From NCBI RefSeq assembly GCF_007896435.1, contig NZ_VCBL01000001.1, positions 2,727,078 through 2,791,077 of the forward strand: 64,000 bases of DNA, written 5' to 3'. Each line of letters opens with the position of its first letter. The stretch's first letter is position 1. The position numbers and the translations under genes were made by a program. This document shows, in pieces, positions 26,580-36,439 of the stretch. The notes beneath the pieces were generated by a model. That model made no database searches, was not told the DNA's origin, and saw only the letters and a program-made list of their open reading frames with translations. This DNA comes from Rummeliibacillus suwonensis. Lineage in GTDB: Bacteria > Bacillota > Bacilli > Bacillales_A > Planococcaceae.

Positions 26580-28013
26580 TTAGTCCTCAAATAAGCCCAT
26601 CAATATATATTTTGCTTGTTGGGATTGCGTCATTTTTTTAAACTCTTTGTTTTGAATGCTGGTAGTCTTCAATGGCGTGATAAAGTTAGAAGGAGCTGTT
26701 AACGAAATAGCGTCTTGATCGACGACGATGACATCATTTGCTTGTAACCCCTTCAGTACCTGATTTTTCCCCTTAAATACTACACCCAAAGTAACTGCTT
26801 GTTTTTGCACGATCCCTTTATCCGTAAATTGATAAACATACTGTTTTTTTCCATTTTTTAATATCGATTTAGAATCGATGACCGGTGTATTTGTTGCTTC
26901 TGCTACAGTCACTTGTAATTTCATGTTTGTTCCTATGAGCAATGGTTTGTTGTCATCCACTGTAGGCATTTGATTTGCTTGTGTTTGTTCATTGGTTGTT
27001 TGGTTATCTAAATCTGATGTACCAAAAGTTTTACCATCATTGGATTGGTCAGCTTGATTTTGTATTTTTAAAGAGGAATCCGTAGTTGCTTCGCTCTTTG
27101 GATTTTCTTCTGTTTGCTTTCCATCTTTTGCTGCTTCATCATTGATCTTTACTAAAAATGAATACGTAGGGTCTGCCTTCTTGTCCTTTTTTTCTTTGTT
27201 TGGATAAGTAATTACCTGTGAAACAGTCCCTTTATATGTTTTCTTCATCAGTGTTGAAGATAGCTTTACAGTTTGACCTTCTGCAATTTCTCCAACTTGT
27301 TTTGCTGACACAACAGCCTTTACGACAGAAGCGGTTGAGGCAATAGTCATTATGGGGGCTTTTAAATCCGCATTGATCTTCACAATTTGCCCATCTACGG
27401 CACTTTTAACAGTTAAATCTGCTAATTGCTCTTCCACTCTAGATATTTTGGCTTCATTTGTAGTGAGTGCCGCGTTCAATTTTCCTTTTTCAGCTTCAGC
27501 TTCTGCTATTTTTTGTTGAACATTTCCGTTTACAATGGCGGACGTATCTACATCAACATCTACTTTCACTTTTTGATCATCGGAAGTCGTACTCGTTGCA
27601 TCTGGAGTTCCAGTGGTTTCAATTTGCTGTAATGAAGAAATTTCTTGATCGATACTATCCATTTCGCCCTGCAAACGTCCTTGCTCATCCTCTAAATCTG
27701 CTTTCTTTTCTTCCAGTCTTTGAGAATTGTAGGAAAAAAGAGGCGTACCATTCTTTACGACATCTCCTTCTTTCACCAAAATCTTGTCTAAGGAACCTTT
27801 TTGATCGTCAAAATACACATGTGTTTCAGTTTCTGGCTTTGTAACGCCAGTAGTATATAACAATTTCTTTACATCACCTTGATCGACAAATGTCCAATCA
27901 TTGATGTTCACTGTTCTAGCTGCCTTACTATCTTCCTTTAATAAGAGGAAAAGATTACTTCCAACAAAAAGAACGACAATCATAGCAACCAAATACTTGC
28001 CCCACTTTTTCAA
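26580..28013 (-). CDS. YknX-like membrane fusion (HlyD/RND adaptor) protein
   Basis: Periplasmic-adaptor-type protein with one N-terminal transmembrane helix (LVAMIVVLFVGSNLFLLL), a biotinyl-lipoyl half (GSLDKILVKEGDVVKNGTPL), a coiled-coil hairpin (about 95-200), the second lipoyl half (VDGQIVKINADL), a beta-barrel region with a long Gln/Asn/Thr insert, and a C-terminal membrane-proximal domain. YknX with YknW and ABC proteins YknYZ exports or protects against SdpC toxin in B. subtilis. The apparent ATG at 28022 abuts the SD (AAAGGAGG) directly, so the TTG at 28013, 9 bases away, is the likely start. No ABC genes are adjacent. Confidence 0.85.
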   Translation of the reverse strand: MKKWGKYLVAMIVVLFVGSNLFLLLKEDSKAARTVNINDWTFVDQGDVKKLLYTTGVTKPETETHVYFDDQKGSLDKILVKEGDVVKNGTPLFSYNSQRLEEKKADLEDEQGRLQGEMDSIDQEISSLQQIETTGTPDATSTTSDDQKVKVDVDVDTSAIVNGNVQQKIAEAEAEKGKLNAALTTNEAKISRVEEQLADLTVKSAVDGQIVKINADLKAPIMTIASTASVVKAVVSAKQVGEIAEGQTVKLSSTLMKKTYKGTVSQVITYPNKEKKDKKADPTYSFLVKINDEAAKDGKQTEENPKSEATTDSSLKIQNQADQSNDGKTFGTSDLDNQTTNEQTQANQMPTVDDNKPLLIGTNMKLQVTVAEATNTPVIDSKSILKNGKKQYVYQFTDKGIVQKQAVTLGVVFKGKNQVLKGLQANDVIVVDQDAISLTAPSNFITPLKTTSIQNKEFKKMTQSQQAKYILMGLFED

Positions 28014-28028
28014 ATTGCTCATCCTCCT

Positions 28029-28691
28029 TTAGAAAAAGAAACCTATTTTAATATAAGACATAAAGCTGACAAAAACCCAATAAAGTAAAAATAATATACC
28101 GACCGCTACTAACAACACTTTTTTACGCACTTCTACTATTCTGGATAAATAGTAATAGGAATAAATCAACATCGCGATTCTAAACAGTGTTAATTCCCCT
28201 AGGAAATGAATGATGACTTTGCTATGTGTCAGATATTGAGCAATAATTCCTAATGAAAAAATATTCGAGGTTTCATCTATATTTAGCAAAAGAAAAAGCG
28301 GGATCTGTATGATTTTTTCTATTAAAAAAATACTAAAAACAATTAGTTGAACAATGACTAATTTCTTAAAATCGCCATTTATAAACGCAAAATAATATAA
28401 GGCAGTTCCAAAGATCAATACACAAGGAATCAACAGTCCTTGCAATAATCTACCTATTAAAAACAATTGTTTTCTTGCTTCAAGCGCATGATTACTTATA
28501 CTGGATAATTCACTTGAAAGCGACTCCGTACCAATTCCAAGTGTAGCGCTTATTACATATACGCCAATGCTCAGCAAGAAAAAAAGCAGTATGTTTAACT
28601 TATAATGCGAATAATCTTTTGCTTCTTGTAGCTCTGTACGGTACGCTTTTGGTTTCAAAATCCCTTTGATAGGATTTACATTCAATGTCAT
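28029..28691 (-). CDS. YknW-like (Yip1-type) multi-pass membrane protein
   Basis: 220 residues with about five transmembrane helices (near 33-53, 80-105, 115-138, 160-180, 190-212). Directly upstream of the YknX-like gene with 15 bp to its likely start, so one operon. In B. subtilis YknW (Yip1 domain) assembles with YknX and the YknYZ transporter, and the length and gene order match. Sequence assignment rests on topology and context more than on motifs. ATG at 28691 follows AAAAGGAGACTGTAAC. Confidence 0.7.
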   Translation of the reverse strand: MTLNVNPIKGILKPKAYRTELQEAKDYSHYKLNILLFFLLSIGVYVISATLGIGTESLSSELSSISNHALEARKQLFLIGRLLQGLLIPCVLIFGTALYYFAFINGDFKKLVIVQLIVFSIFLIEKIIQIPLFLLLNIDETSNIFSLGIIAQYLTHSKVIIHFLGELTLFRIAMLIYSYYYLSRIVEVRKKVLLVAVGILFLLYWVFVSFMSYIKIGFFF

Positions 28692-28858
28692 GTTACAGTC
28701 TCCTTTTAATCTTGTTGCTTTTGCTTCATAGAACTACTGAAACGTCCTTTGCTATATTCTCTCTTTCTATAATATCAGTATTCTTTCGATAACATCTATT
28801 TGATGAGGTAATTTTCATATAATCTAAAATGCGTCAAAATTTGTTCTTGATACAAAAA

Positions 28859-28935
28859 CTAGATATGTTGATTATACAATATATAGTTGATTCGCTGATT
28901 TCCGCTACGGCTTGCTCGACTCATGCGGGCAAGCC
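28859..28935 (+). repeat. Truncated family-B element, copy B4
   Basis: GATATGTTGATTATACAAT then CTGATTTCCGCTACGGCTTGC and CATGCGGGCAAGCC; it breaks off where other copies continue. Confidence 0.7.
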
Positions 28936-28956
28936 AAAATTTTAGAGAAATACAGA

Positions 28957-28994
28957 AAGCTCTGTAGAGAGGGTTCTCATAACAGAGCTTTTTT
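28957..28994 (+). terminator. Plus-strand terminator with no plus-strand gene upstream
   Basis: AAAGCTCTGT and ACAGAGCTTTTTT form a stem with T tract only in plus orientation. The nearest upstream genes are on the minus strand. Confidence 0.6.
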
Positions 28995-29278
28995 AAATAT
29001 CTTATCTATTTCCATTGATATTAATGATCTCTTCTCATACTTCTTCCTTATTTTAGTTACTTTTAGAATGAATTGTCAACACTTTAACTAGTTATTTTTT
29101 CGTTAAATTAATACTTATCTACTGTAAATAGTAGCTGAATCATTTTAAATATGTTTAGAAATGATGGCAAGCAACTTTTACTCTTGAAAACATGTCATAT
29201 TCATTCTATTAACAAGAGACAAGAGCATTCAAGTCTGTTGGTCTGTTCTATCTCTTTACCCTAAATTTCTTCCTATAA

Positions 29279-29324
29279 AAAAGAACACAGAATATCCATC
29301 TACAAGTATATTCTGTGTTCTTTA
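29279..29324 (-). terminator. Terminator of the LTD/metallophosphoesterase gene
   Basis: AAGAACACAGAATAT (29281-29295) pairs with ATATTCTGTGTTCTT (29308-29322); T run on the minus strand. Confidence 0.88.
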
Positions 29325-29373
29325 TGAGGATGTATTTTTAAACAGACTCCTTTAGTAGCTTTTCCTGAAAAAA

Positions 29374-32300
29374 CTATCTGCCTTTTGATCCTTTTCCTTT
29401 ATTGGATGTTTTGAATGTCCAAATGGGGGATGTTACTTTTCCTTTGAAGCGATCGGTTACATTGACATACCAGCCATAGCTTTGATTTGCTTTTAATTTT
29501 TTCCATATGACAGATGCCGATTTGTTGTTTTTAATCCCTCGTTTTTTACCGATTTCATCATCTGTATAGACATTGACTTCTATTGCATCTGTTGAAACTT
29601 CTTTTTCTTTAGGTGTTAAATCTGTTTCAATGATAAATTCATCTTTACTTGGATACTCAGTTGCATCATAGAAATTGAATTTATCTAGATAAGGAGAGTA
29701 CGTTTTCATATAAATCTTATTTTCTACTGGATTTACTTGAAGTAGACGCATAAAACCTTGACCGCCTTCAGGTCCTCCTTGGTAATCCGCAAGCATTTGA
29801 TAAACTTTGCGATCTGGTGTGCCGTCTTTGTTATCATCGATTTCATCAACCAATGTTTCAGCATCATGATAATGCCCCGACAATACTGCAATGACGTTTT
29901 TATTTGGTACTACGACTTTGTTGTATATTTCTTCACCGATCGGACTACGCCCACCAGATACAAGTAAATACTCATGGAAATTGAGGATGGCTTTTCGTTC
30001 TGGGTATTTTGCTAGAACCTCGTTCATCCATGCCATATCTTCCTCATTCACACCCCAACCCATATAGAGCATGACAAAGTCGTTCCCTTTCTCACTGATT
30101 AAATCGTAATGACCACGATTGTTCTTGTAGGAAGCCCCGTAATAGTTTCTGCCCGCAAAGCGGCTTTCACCAAAATACTCACCATATTTTGTGTAATCTT
30201 CCGCTTTGTGATTAACATCATGATTTCCCGCTAATACACCATATGGCACATTCGCTTGATCGAGCGTTTTCATAGAGTTATCTGCATTTTGCCATTCGTA
30301 CTCTTGATCAAAGTCATCCACTAAATCCCCTGTGTGGAATACATACTTAATATTCATAGCCGCTTTTTGCGCTGCAATCCATTCTGTCATTTTGTTATAA
30401 ATATGAGGATAGCTTTCAGAATAGTATTGTGTATCAGACATCCAGATCAATGAGTAGTCAAATTGATTGGTAGCAGCGATTTCATCCTGTACCATCACTT
30501 GTACTTTATGATTTTTAATATACTCTCTTCCTTTTACAGAAGCATTAAGTTGAAAGTTTTTGCTGTTTTCAGCAATCTTCCATTCCTTCACTTCCCATTT
30601 TTTTGTTTCGTAGTTCCATACATACATGGACACTTTTCGACCAATAATGGATTTACCCTCCCAGTTAATCTCGATATCATCGGTACTGTCGACTTCTTTA
30701 TCTAAATTTAGTTCAAAACGATGATATGGATACTTTTCCATACCTTTTGTCGTAATATATTGACCATCCACTTTCGTTAGCTTGTTAACAGCCGTCACTC
30801 GTTTTTCACCAGTCGATGTCAACGTTTCAGGTGGCTCATGATCGACACTATTTGTAAAAATCGACACATGTTCTTTTTGATTGGCCTTATACTGATAACC
30901 ACGATTAAAGGAAACGTCCAATTGATCATTTGTAGGATCTGATACTTTTACTTCTAATTTTGGTGATAAAGATACATTTGTAGCTTTATCCTTTGGCGTC
31001 ATTAGTTTTGGTGCATATGGCTGTTCCTCTACTACACGGAAGTTGGTTGTTTTTGTCGCTGAATTGCCCACCTGATCAGTTGCTTTCACTATAAATGTAT
31101 GAGAACCAGGCGATAAATCAGCTGAAGAGGTTTTCAACGGTAATGTAATATCTTTGCCATCTAAAGTGGCACTTACTTCCTGTACACCTGCAAATTGATC
31201 CTCCACTTCTGCTTGAAGCGTAAAGTCACCCTTGTATTCTTTTCCTTCTTCAATAGACGACGTAATAATAGGAGCTCTATTATCGACTAATACTTTTGCT
31301 TTGGATGTTTCACCGCCATTTGTTGCGGTAAATAGATGCTCACCGTCTTTAGCAGCCGTTGTATCCCATTTATACGTTTTTGCCGTATACTTTTCATCCG
31401 GTATAACGAAGCTAGCATCCAGCACCGGGTTTAGTCCACTACTATCGCCAACGGTTATTTCCTTTGTAGGATCATTATACTGAGGATCATAGATGACCGT
31501 TCCATCTCTTAAAACAAGACGGATATTTTTGACATAAAAATCATCACGGTTTTCCTCTGAATTGTGATCAAATGGAGATACTTTTGTACCTGACCGTATG
31601 GAAATTTTCGTTTCTTTTCCTTTTTCAAAATATTTCGGATCGATAGGAACCGTTAATGTAGTATAACGATTGATCGTATCATCAAAAATTCGCAATGTTT
31701 CATCGCCGATCGTAATTCCATTTTTGAAGAAAAGATTTACTTTCTTTACATCGACCGCAAAATAAGCTTGATCTGGCAATGTATAAAAGGTATCATTTGT
31801 CACATCTTGACCATCAAGCATTAATTTTGTATGGGTATTATCCTTAGAATGAAAAGCTTTAAGCAAAACCTCTTGAGATAATAAGGAGTCATCTTGGACA
31901 TTTAATGAAAGCCCTTCTTTCCTCTCATCCTGAATAATATCGATTTTTTTCTTATCCGTAGTTACCTGATTTATCCCATCAGAAGCCTCTAAATAGTATT
32001 CAAGTGATTGTTTTCCGATTAAATTGGCAGCGTAGACGGTATATTTGTAGCTTCCATCTGTAGCATCTTTTAGTAGATCTACTGAATGATAAGCAGATTC
32101 TTGATTATTTTTATAGTAAAGTCGGACAGTTTTAACCGTTTGATCATCTTGAATGGAAAAATCGAGTCCTACATCCGTTTGATCTGTAACGGCTTCCGTG
32201 TTGGATCGATCTAAAACCACAGGCGCCTTATGATCTTCTGTAAAATGTACCCTTTCTTTTGGTATTTGATAACGTGATACAGAACCCGGTGTCCCTGTTT

Positions 32301-33774
32301 CGGTTTTACTGCTATATTTTTTCATTTCTTTGTCGCCAAGTATTTTAGGAAATGTGTAGTATATTCCTTTATTTTTAGCAGTATCTAAGTTCGCACCATT
32401 ATTATTGTAGTAAGCTACAGAAATATCCTCTCCTGTATTGGTCGAAATGGTCATGCCGCGATAACTTGTATTGGCCATCCCACTGCTATATACTTTTACG
32501 ATATTCTTGTTTTCTACTAATTGAGTATGATAGTTCTGATTGAAATCTTCAACCGTTTTATCCTTGTTTGATGCATTGATGATCCAGTAGACCATCGTTT
32601 CTCCAGATGCCAATTCCAAATTTTCTTCTTTAGGCCCCCAAATAAGATCGCCTTCTGCTCCTTCTTCAGGATAACGATAATGAATTTTATAATCTTTTAA
32701 ATTCAATGTTTTATCCGAGTTATTGTACACTTCGATATATTCATAACCATCCGATGCTCCAACATTCGTTGAATCAGGGACAACCTCTGTTACTAGAAGA
32801 TATGGCACATCTTGTGAATTGTATGGAGTATGGGTAATTTCCGCTTGGTATTCATCTGTTGACACTGCATTTGTTCCATCATACGCTGTTATTTTATAAG
32901 TTAGTTCATCTCCTACTAACTGTGGCGCAGACAAAGCAGCTTGATAGTTATGATCAGCAGTAATGGTCATTGGTATTTCTAGCCATTCACTTTGGTCATC
33001 TAAGCGATAGGACAAGATCACATTTTTGACATACGTTTCATCTGTTACTTTTGCTTGTAATTTTATCCCTTCTTCTGCACTTATTTTAGTTATTGCTTGA
33101 TGGGTAATCATAGGAGGTGTCGTATCTTCATCGACTCCTCCCTGGTTCTTAGGAACTTGTCCTTCAATGGTTTGTCCAGGTGTTACTCCTTCATCTTTTT
33201 TTAGAATGTCCATGGTTTGATCTTTTCCAGACCATTTATATTGAATGCCTACATCCTCTTGGACATCAGCTTTTTCATATCTAGCACTAACCATTTCATT
33301 TTTGTATGCATCCGAAACGACAAGGATACGTTCAGCAGTGTTGACCATTCCATTTGTTTCGATTGAAATGACCTGATCCTCCGTTAGTTGTGTGTTATAG
33401 TATTCATTAAATTGTGTGAGTGTTGCATCCTTATTGGCACTATTTTTAACCCAAACGACTATCGTGCTATGTGCAGGTATTTTTTTATCTTCATCAAATC
33501 CCCACTCTACGTCTGCTTTGTTTTCTGAAGCCGGATAGCGATAGAGCAATTTATAATCCTTCAGTGAAATTTCTTTATCGGAATTGTTATAAAGCTCTAT
33601 AAATTCATAACCGTCTGCTCCATTAATGTTACCAGTACTTGGTGTAATTTCAGTGATTAAGATCGATGGTGCTCTTTCTTCTGCTAAAGCATGATCAAAG
33701 CCTGATCCTTCGAGTCCTAATGATGAGAAAATAAAGCTTGCTACTATTGCTGATGTCAATAATTTTTTAGCCAT
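29374..33774 (-). CDS. Giant secreted LTD-metallophosphoesterase (YvnB-like)
   Basis: Exported protein of 1466 residues. Signal peptide 1-31. Two lamin-tail domains (about 38-165 and 325-465; each with DGYEFIELYNNSDK or DGYEYIEVYNNSDK), two or three Ig-like spacer domains (THQAITKI..., VVEEQPYAPKLMTP region), and a calcineurin-type phosphoesterase at about 1125-1390 with SLIWMSDTQYY, HTGDLVDD, GNHDVNH and SGHYHDAE. A final Ig-like domain ends the protein; no sorting signal or SLH. The architecture resembles B. subtilis YvnB. With divergent PhoX it would release phosphate from extracellular esters. Its SD sits at the very edge of a family-A repeat. Confidence 0.88.
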   Translation of the reverse strand: MAKKLLTSAIVASFIFSSLGLEGSGFDHALAEERAPSILITEITPSTGNINGADGYEFIELYNNSDKEISLKDYKLLYRYPASENKADVEWGFDEDKKIPAHSTIVVWVKNSANKDATLTQFNEYYNTQLTEDQVISIETNGMVNTAERILVVSDAYKNEMVSARYEKADVQEDVGIQYKWSGKDQTMDILKKDEGVTPGQTIEGQVPKNQGGVDEDTTPPMITHQAITKISAEEGIKLQAKVTDETYVKNVILSYRLDDQSEWLEIPMTITADHNYQAALSAPQLVGDELTYKITAYDGTNAVSTDEYQAEITHTPYNSQDVPYLLVTEVVPDSTNVGASDGYEYIEVYNNSDKTLNLKDYKIHYRYPEEGAEGDLIWGPKEENLELASGETMVYWIINASNKDKTVEDFNQNYHTQLVENKNIVKVYSSGMANTSYRGMTISTNTGEDISVAYYNNNGANLDTAKNKGIYYTFPKILGDKEMKKYSSKTETGTPGSVSRYQIPKERVHFTEDHKAPVVLDRSNTEAVTDQTDVGLDFSIQDDQTVKTVRLYYKNNQESAYHSVDLLKDATDGSYKYTVYAANLIGKQSLEYYLEASDGINQVTTDKKKIDIIQDERKEGLSLNVQDDSLLSQEVLLKAFHSKDNTHTKLMLDGQDVTNDTFYTLPDQAYFAVDVKKVNLFFKNGITIGDETLRIFDDTINRYTTLTVPIDPKYFEKGKETKISIRSGTKVSPFDHNSEENRDDFYVKNIRLVLRDGTVIYDPQYNDPTKEITVGDSSGLNPVLDASFVIPDEKYTAKTYKWDTTAAKDGEHLFTATNGGETSKAKVLVDNRAPIITSSIEEGKEYKGDFTLQAEVEDQFAGVQEVSATLDGKDITLPLKTSSADLSPGSHTFIVKATDQVGNSATKTTNFRVVEEQPYAPKLMTPKDKATNVSLSPKLEVKVSDPTNDQLDVSFNRGYQYKANQKEHVSIFTNSVDHEPPETLTSTGEKRVTAVNKLTKVDGQYITTKGMEKYPYHRFELNLDKEVDSTDDIEINWEGKSIIGRKVSMYVWNYETKKWEVKEWKIAENSKNFQLNASVKGREYIKNHKVQVMVQDEIAATNQFDYSLIWMSDTQYYSESYPHIYNKMTEWIAAQKAAMNIKYVFHTGDLVDDFDQEYEWQNADNSMKTLDQANVPYGVLAGNHDVNHKAEDYTKYGEYFGESRFAGRNYYGASYKNNRGHYDLISEKGNDFVMLYMGWGVNEEDMAWMNEVLAKYPERKAILNFHEYLLVSGGRSPIGEEIYNKVVVPNKNVIAVLSGHYHDAETLVDEIDDNKDGTPDRKVYQMLADYQGGPEGGQGFMRLLQVNPVENKIYMKTYSPYLDKFNFYDATEYPSKDEFIIETDLTPKEKEVSTDAIEVNVYTDDEIGKKRGIKNNKSASVIWKKLKANQSYGWYVNVTDRFKGKVTSPIWTFKTSNKGKGSKGR

Positions 33775-33791
33775 TTAAGCCTTCGCCCTCC

Positions 33792-33904
33792 TTTATCCCG
33801 CTTTAACGAGCAGTAAGACCCCCATCTCAAGATTTAGAGAAAAACGACAAAGATAGATGGGGATCAACTGCCCGTAAAAGTCCGATTGGTTCAACTTCAT
33901 TATA
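33792..33904 (-). repeat. Truncated family-A repeat, copy A7
   Basis: TTTATCCCGCTTTAACGAGC to GATTGGTTCAACTTCATTAT: only the right hairpin half is present. The SD of the phosphoesterase gene (AAAGGAGG) overlaps its end. Confidence 0.85.
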
Positions 33905-34033
33905 AAAATGGAACATGAAAGCGATATAAAGGAGATGTAAAAGAGTTCTATATTTTTGTAAAATTTTATCATTAATAGAATAAATATTATATTAATAACA
34001 TTTTTCTCATTAATTTAAATATTTTAAGCATAA

Positions 34034-34072
34034 TTTACCTTGCTGTAACAGCGTATTTACAAAATTTTTGTC
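34034..34072 (+). promoter_or_regulatory. Pho box (PhoP direct repeats) before phoX
   Basis: Hexamers TTTACC (34034), GTAACA (34045), TTTACA (34056) and TTTGTC (34067) recur at exactly 11 bp, matching the known TTHAYA-N5 PhoP repeat, four units being the classic number. A -10-like TAAGAT lies at 34085-34090, giving an activating arrangement. Confidence 0.8.
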
Positions 34073-34116
34073 TAATTAATAGTGTAAGATAACTATTATT
34101 GGAGGATGATTGATTC

Positions 34117-36258
34117 ATGAATAAATCATTTATAAAAAAAGGTTTAACGGCTGCTTTAGCTCTAACTATTGCTATTCCTGCCATTACTCCTGTACAAGCG
34201 GCAGCAAAAGACAATGTGAAAATTGATTCTGTGCAGTTCAATGGGATGAAAGCTCCATCTACTATCAAACAAATGGTCAATACTTACACAAATGCATCTG
34301 TTCAAGTAAAATACAGTAATGGAAAAATAAAAACATTCCCACTATCTTATAACACTTTATTCAAATCAGAAGATTCAGTAGCGAATGTGAACGGTCAATT
34401 GGTTCCTGCAGGTACACCTATCGATTATTTTGGTGATCCAATCGTTGACCCAAGTGTCCCAGGAAATAAATATTTCGTATCAGATGCTCCTGATTCCAAT
34501 AGCATTTTGAATCCTATCAATGGAAAAACTTATATGATTACACATTATGAATATCAAACAGTTGATGCAGCAGGTAAAGATGCTTACGGTTTAGTTCCTG
34601 CTTCCATGTCCTTAACACAATTAGGACAAGATAGCAAAACAGGTAAACTAACAGCAAAATCTGTAAAGAAAATTGACTTTTCAGACGTCAATGGTCTTTG
34701 GATTCCTTGTAACGGCTCTCTTTCACCTTGGAACACTCATTTAGGTTCAGAAGAATATGAACCTGATGCACGTGCCTTTGAAAGCGATCCAACTTCAAAA
34801 GATCGCGCTCAGGTAGAAAGCTTTGCTAAACTTTACTTTGGTGATACGGAAAAGGCAAATCCATATTATTACGGCTTTATTCCTGAAATTCAAGTGACAG
34901 AAAACGGCGATACAAAGATTCAAAAACACTATAGTACTGGTCGCTTCTCTCATGAATTGATGAAAGTAATGCCAGATCAACGTACGGCATTCTTTGGTGA
35001 TGACGGTTCTTATACAACGTTATTCATGTACGTAGCCGATAAGAAAAAAGATTTATCTTCAGGTACATTGTATGCTGCAAAATTCATCCAAACAGGAACT
35101 ACAAACGGTGGTTCTGGTAATCTACAATGGATTAAACTTGGTCACTCCACTGATAGTGAAATAAAGGCTCTCATTGATAGTGGCATTAAATTTAGCGATA
35201 TCTTCGAAACATCTGATACTGAAAAAGAAGGCTTCAAAAAAATTAAGCAATATGGAAAAACAGAGTTCTTAAAGCTAAAACCAGGAATGGAAAAAGCAGC
35301 TGCTCTTCTTGAATCTCGTCGCTATGCTGCATATGTAGGTGCTACTACAGAATTCAACAAAATGGAGGGTGTAACACTAAATCCTCAAGATAAAAAGGTT
35401 TATGTTGCAATCGCAGATCAAAGTAAAGGTATGGAAAAAAATCCAGAAGAACCAGCAGATGATATTCAATTGAATAAAATCAAAGCCGGTGCTACTTATC
35501 AATTGAACTTAACAGGTAGTCAAAGAGATAGTAGTGGCAAACTCATTCTAAGTAAATATGTTGCTTCCTCTATGTCAGGGTTACTTGTTGGTGAAGATTT
35601 AGATAAGGCAGATGCTTATGGCAATACAGCTAATGTCGATAAAATTGCTAGCCCAGATAACTTAAGCTATTCTGCAGAAATGCGCACATTGTTTATCGGA
35701 GAAGATAGTAGCCAACATACGAATAATTTTGTATGGGCTTATAATATCGACACGAAAAAATTAAATCGTATTCTATCAATCCCAGCTGGAGCAGAAGCTA
35801 CTGGATTATTTGCAGAGGACGACCTTAACGGCTTCTCCTATATCTTCAGTAATTTCCAACATCCTGGAGATGAACTAGATGGAAAAAATATCACAGCAGT
35901 CAACAAGGATACACTAAAAAAAGAAATTGATACACAAATAGGTATTAACAAAACAGGCGGTATCGGCTATATTTCTGGCCTTCCTTCTTTCACTCATATG
36001 CCCGACTTTACTGCTCCAAAAACGCCAACAGTGAAAAAAGTAACACAAAAAACTAGGTATGTAACAGGTAAAACTGAACCTTATGCAACTATTCTTATTT
36101 ATAAGGGATCCGCATTACTAGGAAAATCAGTGGCTAACTCTATGGGTGATTACAAAGTAAAAATTAAAGTTCAAAAGAAAAATACAATTTTACGTGTATA
36201 TGCTCAAGACAAAGCAGGTAACAAAAGCAAAGGTAAAGGTATAAAAGTAGCTAAATAA
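34117..36258 (+). CDS. phoX: PhoX-type alkaline phosphatase with C-terminal Ig-like domain
   Basis: Secreted Ca/Fe-dependent phosphomonoesterase, 713 residues. Signal peptide 1-27 is short and lacks a twin-arginine pair, which is unusual because many PhoX enzymes use Tat. The PhoX/DUF839 domain spans about 60-630, with HLGSEEYEPDARAFE, GRFSHELMKVMPDQRTAFFGDDGS, GVTLNPQDKKVYVAI and PDNLSYSAEMRTLFIGED. Residues about 640-713 form one bacterial Ig-like (Big_6-type) domain. SD GGAGG at 34101 is 11 bases from the ATG. A four-unit Pho box lies upstream, so PhoPR control is very likely. Together with the divergent phosphoesterase this is a phosphate-scavenging locus. Confidence 0.92.
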   Translation: MNKSFIKKGLTAALALTIAIPAITPVQAAAKDNVKIDSVQFNGMKAPSTIKQMVNTYTNASVQVKYSNGKIKTFPLSYNTLFKSEDSVANVNGQLVPAGTPIDYFGDPIVDPSVPGNKYFVSDAPDSNSILNPINGKTYMITHYEYQTVDAAGKDAYGLVPASMSLTQLGQDSKTGKLTAKSVKKIDFSDVNGLWIPCNGSLSPWNTHLGSEEYEPDARAFESDPTSKDRAQVESFAKLYFGDTEKANPYYYGFIPEIQVTENGDTKIQKHYSTGRFSHELMKVMPDQRTAFFGDDGSYTTLFMYVADKKKDLSSGTLYAAKFIQTGTTNGGSGNLQWIKLGHSTDSEIKALIDSGIKFSDIFETSDTEKEGFKKIKQYGKTEFLKLKPGMEKAAALLESRRYAAYVGATTEFNKMEGVTLNPQDKKVYVAIADQSKGMEKNPEEPADDIQLNKIKAGATYQLNLTGSQRDSSGKLILSKYVASSMSGLLVGEDLDKADAYGNTANVDKIASPDNLSYSAEMRTLFIGEDSSQHTNNFVWAYNIDTKKLNRILSIPAGAEATGLFAEDDLNGFSYIFSNFQHPGDELDGKNITAVNKDTLKKEIDTQIGINKTGGIGYISGLPSFTHMPDFTAPKTPTVKKVTQKTRYVTGKTEPYATILIYKGSALLGKSVANSMGDYKVKIKVQKKNTILRVYAQDKAGNKSKGKGIKVAK

Positions 36259-36283
36259 ACATTGCCACAATCCAATAGATAAA

Positions 36284-36356
36284 TGAAAATGGTAATAAAA
36301 TGAACATTTAGTGTATTAAATAGAGATACACTCTTTCAATTCACTTTATTACCATT
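36284..36356 (+). terminator. Long inverted repeat after phoX
   Basis: AAAATGGTAATAAAATGA near 36285 pairs with TCACTTTATTACCATTTT near 36339; the loop holds a second small stem (TGTATT / AGATACA). Probable terminator. Confidence 0.7.
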
Positions 36357-36439
36357 TTAAAATACATACCTAGAATTGCTGCAACAAATGGTACAACTAC
36401 CTAAAATCAATCATGCCTTTTCCCATTCTCAAGAGATAT

